Source of the DNA: Bacillota bacterium
Lineage (GTDB): Bacteria; Bacillota; Dethiobacteria; Dethiobacterales; Dethiobacteraceae
Length of the DNA stretch: 64,000 nt
Assembly (NCBI GenBank): GCA_018725565.1
Contig: QLUR01000005.1
Span: forward strand, 1 to 64,000
Direction of reading: 5' to 3'
The position numbers and the translations under genes were made by a program. Under the pieces are notes generated by a model, which had not been told where the DNA came from, searched no databases, and saw only the letters and a list, made by a program, of their open reading frames with translations. Each line of letters opens with the position of its first letter. The first letter of the stretch is position 1. Below, piece after piece: positions 60,516-64,000 of the stretch.

Positions 60516-61958
60516 ATGGGTCATTTGCCCGCCATGGCAGTACTGATCCCTTTTGTTTTTTCAGTGTTGCTGTTCCTTAGCGGCCGCTGCCGGCAGAAAT
60601 ACCGTAAGGCTATTGTTTTACTGGGCGTGCTGCTGCCTTTCGCTCTTTCTCTTGTTATGCTGGTCTTCCTGGAAAAAGCACCTTTTACATCCGGGAAAAG
60701 CTACCTGGCTTATCCGTTGACTTTTTTCTTTCGCGCCGATGAGTTCAGCATTTTTATGGCAGTACTGTTTTCTTTTTGTTACCTGCTGGCAACAATTTAT
60801 TCATTTGCTTACTTGTCAGAAAGCCATGGACAGAGGCGTTATTTTACGCTTTTGCTGTCTACGGAAGGAGCATTACTGGGCGTTGTACTGTCAGCAACGC
60901 TGACCGGGCTCTTTTTGTTTTTTGAGCTTATGGTAGTGCTTTGTTACCTGCTCGTGATACATGATGAAAACAACAAGGCTATGTTGGCCGGCGCCAAATA
61001 TTTATATATGTCTATTGCCGCGGGACTGGCTCTTTTTTATGGACTGAACGTCACCTACTACTTGGCGGGGAGAACGGATTTTGTCTCCGGCGGCTATCTT
61101 TACGCCTCTCCGCTTGCTGCTTCCGCACTGTTTGCTTTTTTGCTTGGCTTTGCCATCAAAGCCGGTCTGTTCCCTGTGCACCTCTGGCTTCCTGAAGCTC
61201 ACCCTGCCGCTCCGGCTCCTTTTAGCGCTATGCTTTCCGGGTGTTTTATCAAAACTGGTGTTTATGGCTTAGTCAGAGTAATTCATGATGTTTACGGTGT
61301 AGCCGTGTTTCGTGCAGTTGCCCTTGACCAGCTGCTGCTGGTGTTAGCTGCGGTCACAATAATTTTCGGCTCGGTGCGCGCTCTGCAACAGGACGAACTT
61401 AAGAGGCGTCTGGCCTATTCCAGCGTCGCGCAAATTGGTTATTGTCTGCTGGGAATTGCCTTACTGAATGAGCGCGCACTTTTTGCCGCGATATTTCATA
61501 TTTTTGCCCACGCGTTAATGAAAGGCGCTTTATTTCTTTGCGCCGGCGCTATCGTTAGCCAAACTGGCAAGAAATATGTCAGTGAATTGTCCGGAATTGG
61601 CCGCCAGATGCCGATAGTGATGGGAGCCTTTACCTTGGCGGCGGCCTCTATGGTTGGAATTCCCCCGTTTAATGCCTTTATCAGCAAGTGGCATTTGGGC
61701 CTGGCCTCGCTGGAGGGCGCACAGCCGCTGCTGGTCGCCGTGCTGGTTATCAGCAGCCTGCTTAACGCGCTTTATTATTTCCCCATCGTGATAAACGCTT
61801 TTTTTGCCGGTCCCGGGCCGTATGATCAGAAACCTGTCAAAGTTGCGGTACCGGCAGGAATGCTGTGGACCACGGCGCTGATGGCGCTCCTTTGTTTAGG
61901 CTTTGCCTACTGGCCGGCTGTTTTGGCCGGTCGCATCGCCGCCGCCGCTTTTTTCTAA
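60516..61958 (+). CDS. NuoM/MnhD-like antiporter subunit (second type)
   Basis: The product is 480 residues with about 14 membrane segments. LFLFFELMVVLCYLLVIHDE carries the conserved Glu, LFPVHLWLPEAHPAAPAPFS keeps the His, and CFIKTGVYGLVRV the Lys. RRLAYSSVAQIGYCLLG and GIPPFNAFISKWHLG are also present. It is clearly diverged from mnhD copy 1, so it is a distinct ion-translocating subunit. It begins five bases after the mbhE-like stop, with AGGAG upstream. A multi-antiporter complex is suggested. Confidence 0.9.
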   Translation: MGHLPAMAVLIPFVFSVLLFLSGRCRQKYRKAIVLLGVLLPFALSLVMLVFLEKAPFTSGKSYLAYPLTFFFRADEFSIFMAVLFSFCYLLATIYSFAYLSESHGQRRYFTLLLSTEGALLGVVLSATLTGLFLFFELMVVLCYLLVIHDENNKAMLAGAKYLYMSIAAGLALFYGLNVTYYLAGRTDFVSGGYLYASPLAASALFAFLLGFAIKAGLFPVHLWLPEAHPAAPAPFSAMLSGCFIKTGVYGLVRVIHDVYGVAVFRAVALDQLLLVLAAVTIIFGSVRALQQDELKRRLAYSSVAQIGYCLLGIALLNERALFAAIFHIFAHALMKGALFLCAGAIVSQTGKKYVSELSGIGRQMPIVMGAFTLAAASMVGIPPFNAFISKWHLGLASLEGAQPLLVAVLVISSLLNALYYFPIVINAFFAGPGPYDQKPVKVAVPAGMLWTTALMALLCLGFAYWPAVLAGRIAAAAFF

Positions 61959-61968
61959 ATAGGTTTTT

Positions 61969-62001
61969 TGATGAAATTCTGAAACTGAGGAGCGAACTGT
62001 G
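61969..62001 (+). repeat. Duplicated 3' tail of mnhC
   Basis: Bases 61969-62001 repeat 57292-57324, the last ten codons of mnhC, with only two substitutions over 33 bases. No mnhC gene precedes this copy. It is the footprint of the duplication that made mnhD copy 2 and supplies that gene's ribosome site (GAGGAGCG). Confidence 0.88.
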
Positions 62002-63495
62002 ATGTGGGTCTGGCTGGCTTCCCATCCGGCTGCGCTGGTGGTTTTCATGCTGATGGTCGCGGTCAGTATGCCGGTGCTGGCGCATTTCCGGCCGTTGCTG
62101 TGCGTGTATATTGCCTGTTTCGCGGTCGGGCTGGCCCTGGCCGGCAGTCTGCACCTGGCTTTGCTTACGCTGCGGGGAGAAGTCCTTTCTTACGCGGTAG
62201 AGGGCTGGTTGCCGCCCTGGGGGATAGAGTTGGTTGTTACTCCGCTGTCTGCCTTGATGCTGGTCATCATTACCTCTGTAGGTCTGTGCGTCCTTGTCTA
62301 CAGTATCGCCTCCCTGGAGCAAGAAATACCGCCGGGGAGCATCGGCTGGTATTACACGGCATTTTTATTGTTGCTGACGGCCATGATGGGACTGGCCATG
62401 GCCGGTGATCTATTCAACATTTATGTTTTTATAGAAGTCAGCACTATTGCGGCTTGTGCCCTGGTAGTAGCCAAAAACAGCAAAGCGGCCACCGAAGCGG
62501 CACTCAGATACCTGCTGCTGGCCACGGTCGGCTCCGGCTTTATCTTGTTTGCTATTTGCCTGCTCTATCTGGTCACAGGCCATTTAAACATTGCTTTTAC
62601 CGCCCGGACTTTTGCAGACGTTTCGCAGCAATACCCGTCTCTTACCTGGACGGCGCTGAGTTTTTTCCTGGTGGGGCTTAGTCTAAAGGCGGCCCTTTTC
62701 CCGCTGCATGTCTGGCTGCCGGACGCTTACTCGTCAGCACCGGCAACCTCGTCTGCCGTGTTATCCGGTCTGGTAACTAAAATCTACGCGGTAGTTCTGA
62801 TTAAGTTGCTTTTTCCCATTTTTGGGCTGAATTTGTTGGATGAAACCTATCTGCGTCATATCCTGCTGCTGATGGCCTCTCTGGCCATTGTCGCCGGCTC
62901 CCTGTTTGCCTTTGTGCAGCTTGACTTAAAACGTCGCCTGGCTTACTCCAGCGTAGCAGGAATCGGTTATATTTTCCTTGGTATCGGACTGGGCAGCCAG
63001 CTTGGATTGGCTGCCGGAATCCTGCATATGTTCAATCATGCAATAATGAAGGCCTGCCTGTTTATGTCCGCCGGAGCGATTTATCGGCAGACGGAGCATA
63101 AGCATGTCAACCGCCTGCAGGGACTAGGCTTTGATATGCCGGTAACCATGGCGGCTTTCAGTATCGCTGCCCTTTCTATGGTAGGCATACCGCTCACTTG
63201 CGGGTTTATTTCCAAGTGGTACCTTTCGCTGGGCAGCATCGCTGCCGGTCAACCGGTGTTTATTGGTTTGATAGTTTTAAGCGGCATACTGAATGCCAGC
63301 TATTTTCTGCCCATTATTTGGCAGGCTTTCTTTGTTGTTGACCGGCAGCAGCCAAAAACTATTACTCTTGACGCAATTCCTTTCTCCATGCTGGCCGGGC
63401 AGGTAATTCTGGCCCTGGCTGTCCTCTTTTTTGGGTTTTGGCCCGGCTTTCCATTGGCGTTGGCACAAAAAGCGGCGGCTGTTATCCTGCCTTAG
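61999..63495 (+). CDS. mnhD: Mrp-type antiporter subunit D, copy 2
   Basis: The product is 498 residues, the same length as copy 1 with no insertions or deletions (constant offset of 4677 bases). Identity is about nine residues in ten by eye. The FNIYVFIEV Glu and the TKIYAV Lys are kept. In the conserved WLPDAH motif His244 is replaced by Tyr, and the nearby APAPSS is APATSS. This suggests altered function or relaxed constraint. The start and ribosome site derive from the duplicated mnhC tail. Confidence 0.92.
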   Translation: MMWVWLASHPAALVVFMLMVAVSMPVLAHFRPLLCVYIACFAVGLALAGSLHLALLTLRGEVLSYAVEGWLPPWGIELVVTPLSALMLVIITSVGLCVLVYSIASLEQEIPPGSIGWYYTAFLLLLTAMMGLAMAGDLFNIYVFIEVSTIAACALVVAKNSKAATEAALRYLLLATVGSGFILFAICLLYLVTGHLNIAFTARTFADVSQQYPSLTWTALSFFLVGLSLKAALFPLHVWLPDAYSSAPATSSAVLSGLVTKIYAVVLIKLLFPIFGLNLLDETYLRHILLLMASLAIVAGSLFAFVQLDLKRRLAYSSVAGIGYIFLGIGLGSQLGLAAGILHMFNHAIMKACLFMSAGAIYRQTEHKHVNRLQGLGFDMPVTMAAFSIAALSMVGIPLTCGFISKWYLSLGSIAAGQPVFIGLIVLSGILNASYFLPIIWQAFFVVDRQQPKTITLDAIPFSMLAGQVILALAVLFFGFWPGFPLALAQKAAAVILP

Positions 63496-63555
63496 GAGGG
63501 ATCGTGTGCCTTTTTTGTTTTTTCATGAAGCATAATACTTTGCCCCAGTAAGGCG

Positions 63556-64000
63556 GTGACTGAAATAGAACTGTATTTATTGTTTATCCTCATTTCTTTT
63601 GTCATATCCCCATTGTTGCTCTTCCTGACGGAAAAAAAGCGGCAAAGTGTGCTCATTCTGCTTATCTTACTGATGGTGCTGCTGTCATTTTATAATCTCT
63701 CCGGGGCCAGGTTGCGGGAAGTTTCTATTTTGCACTCTTTGGGGAACATCGGTCTTGCGCCGCTGTCCTTTGCGGCCCATCCATATGCCGGGATAGCGGT
63801 GTTTGGCTTTTTGCTCGTTGGCGCCCTGGCGCTGCTTTACGGTTTGCAGGTAGCCACTCCGGCCGAGCAGGCTGTTTCCCTGGTTGCGGTGTCCAGCGCC
63901 GTGGGCATCGGTTTTGCCGCCAACTTTATCACCCTGTTTCTGTTCTGGGAAATGCTGACCTTATCAGTAGCCGCGCTGGTTATGCTGAGAATGACACCCG
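63556..64000 (+). CDS. NuoL/M-like antiporter subunit, partial at window end
   Basis: An open frame from GTG 63556 runs off the window end (148 codons, no stop). Several membrane segments are visible (LYLLFILISFVISPLLLFL, VLILLILLMVLLSFY, AGIAVFGFLLVGALALLYGL). IGFAANFITLFLFWEMLTLSVAALVM is the conserved helix with the Glu of antiporter-like subunits (key FWEMLTL). It is the fourth such subunit in the operon. GTAAGGCG is a weak ribosome site. The gene's full length and type cannot be determined here. Confidence 0.8.
   Translation, partial: MTEIELYLLFILISFVISPLLLFLTEKKRQSVLILLILLMVLLSFYNLSGARLREVSILHSLGNIGLAPLSFAAHPYAGIAVFGFLLVGALALLYGLQVATPAEQAVSLVAVSSAVGIGFAANFITLFLFWEMLTLSVAALVMLRMTP

Noticed and set aside
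1-64000. tRNA, rRNA genes and CRISPR arrays
   Set aside because: I looked for tRNA-like cloverleafs, rRNA motifs and short regularly spaced repeats and saw none; a covariance search would settle tRNAs.

Overview
The window reads as a chromosomal segment of an anaerobic, endospore-forming member of the Bacillota, most likely class Clostridia (inference). Supporting signs are spoVG, fin, spoVT, spoVB, yabP, yabQ, spoIID-like and spoIIE, three SPOCS/LysM-type spore-envelope genes, sporulation-type promoters, a T-box leader, frequent GTG/TTG starts behind strong AGGAGG sites, a formate-tetrahydrofolate ligase and a tungsten/molybdenum aldehyde:ferredoxin oxidoreductase. I found no rRNA, tRNA or CRISPR array.

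1-7.6 kb is an accessory, decaying region. It holds an IS66 transposase remnant, an AT-rich HNH-like gene, a MerR remnant, a McrB/McrC restriction pair, a flavodoxin-like gene, an AbrB/PIN toxin-antitoxin pair with a zinc-ribbon insert in the PIN protein, an AbiEii-type nucleotidyltransferase pair, and remnants of a methyltransferase, a RarD-like transporter and a rhodanese. It looks like a small defence island built from insertions.

7.6-17.8 kb holds housekeeping singletons (YjbQ, a methyltransferase, glycerate kinase), a dinB operon with a LexA-type operator, an HD-GYP phosphodiesterase, and then four consecutive LysM proteins: two SPOCS-LysM, one LysM-CAP and one YkuD-LysM.

17.9-55.5 kb follows the Bacillus-type order ispE, spoVG, glmU, prs, pth, fin, mfd, spoVT, spoVB, yabN(mazG), hup, yabP, yabQ, divIC, yabR, spoIIE, tilS, hpt, ftsH, coaX. 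Cassettes interrupt it: a Phe-specifier T-box with aroF-pheA between pth and fin; a spoIID-like gene where rqcP/yabO is expected; ppx plus a convergent DMT transporter before spoIIE; a mobA-mobB-AOR-moaD module between hpt and ftsH; and fhs-birA before coaX. Promoters that match sigma-H (spoVG), sigma-G (spoVT) and Spo0A/sigma-A with a 21-bp spacer (spoIIE) suggest that the B. subtilis regulatory logic is retained.

55.6-64 kb encodes a small zinc ribbon, an iron-sulfur flavoprotein and a large Mrp/Mbh-type cation/proton antiporter operon: mnhB, C, D, E, F, G, mbhD-like, mbhE-like, and then three further NuoL/M-like subunits, the last cut by the window end. One of these is a recent indel-free duplicate of mnhD that carries the 3' tail of mnhC with it and has lost a normally conserved histidine.
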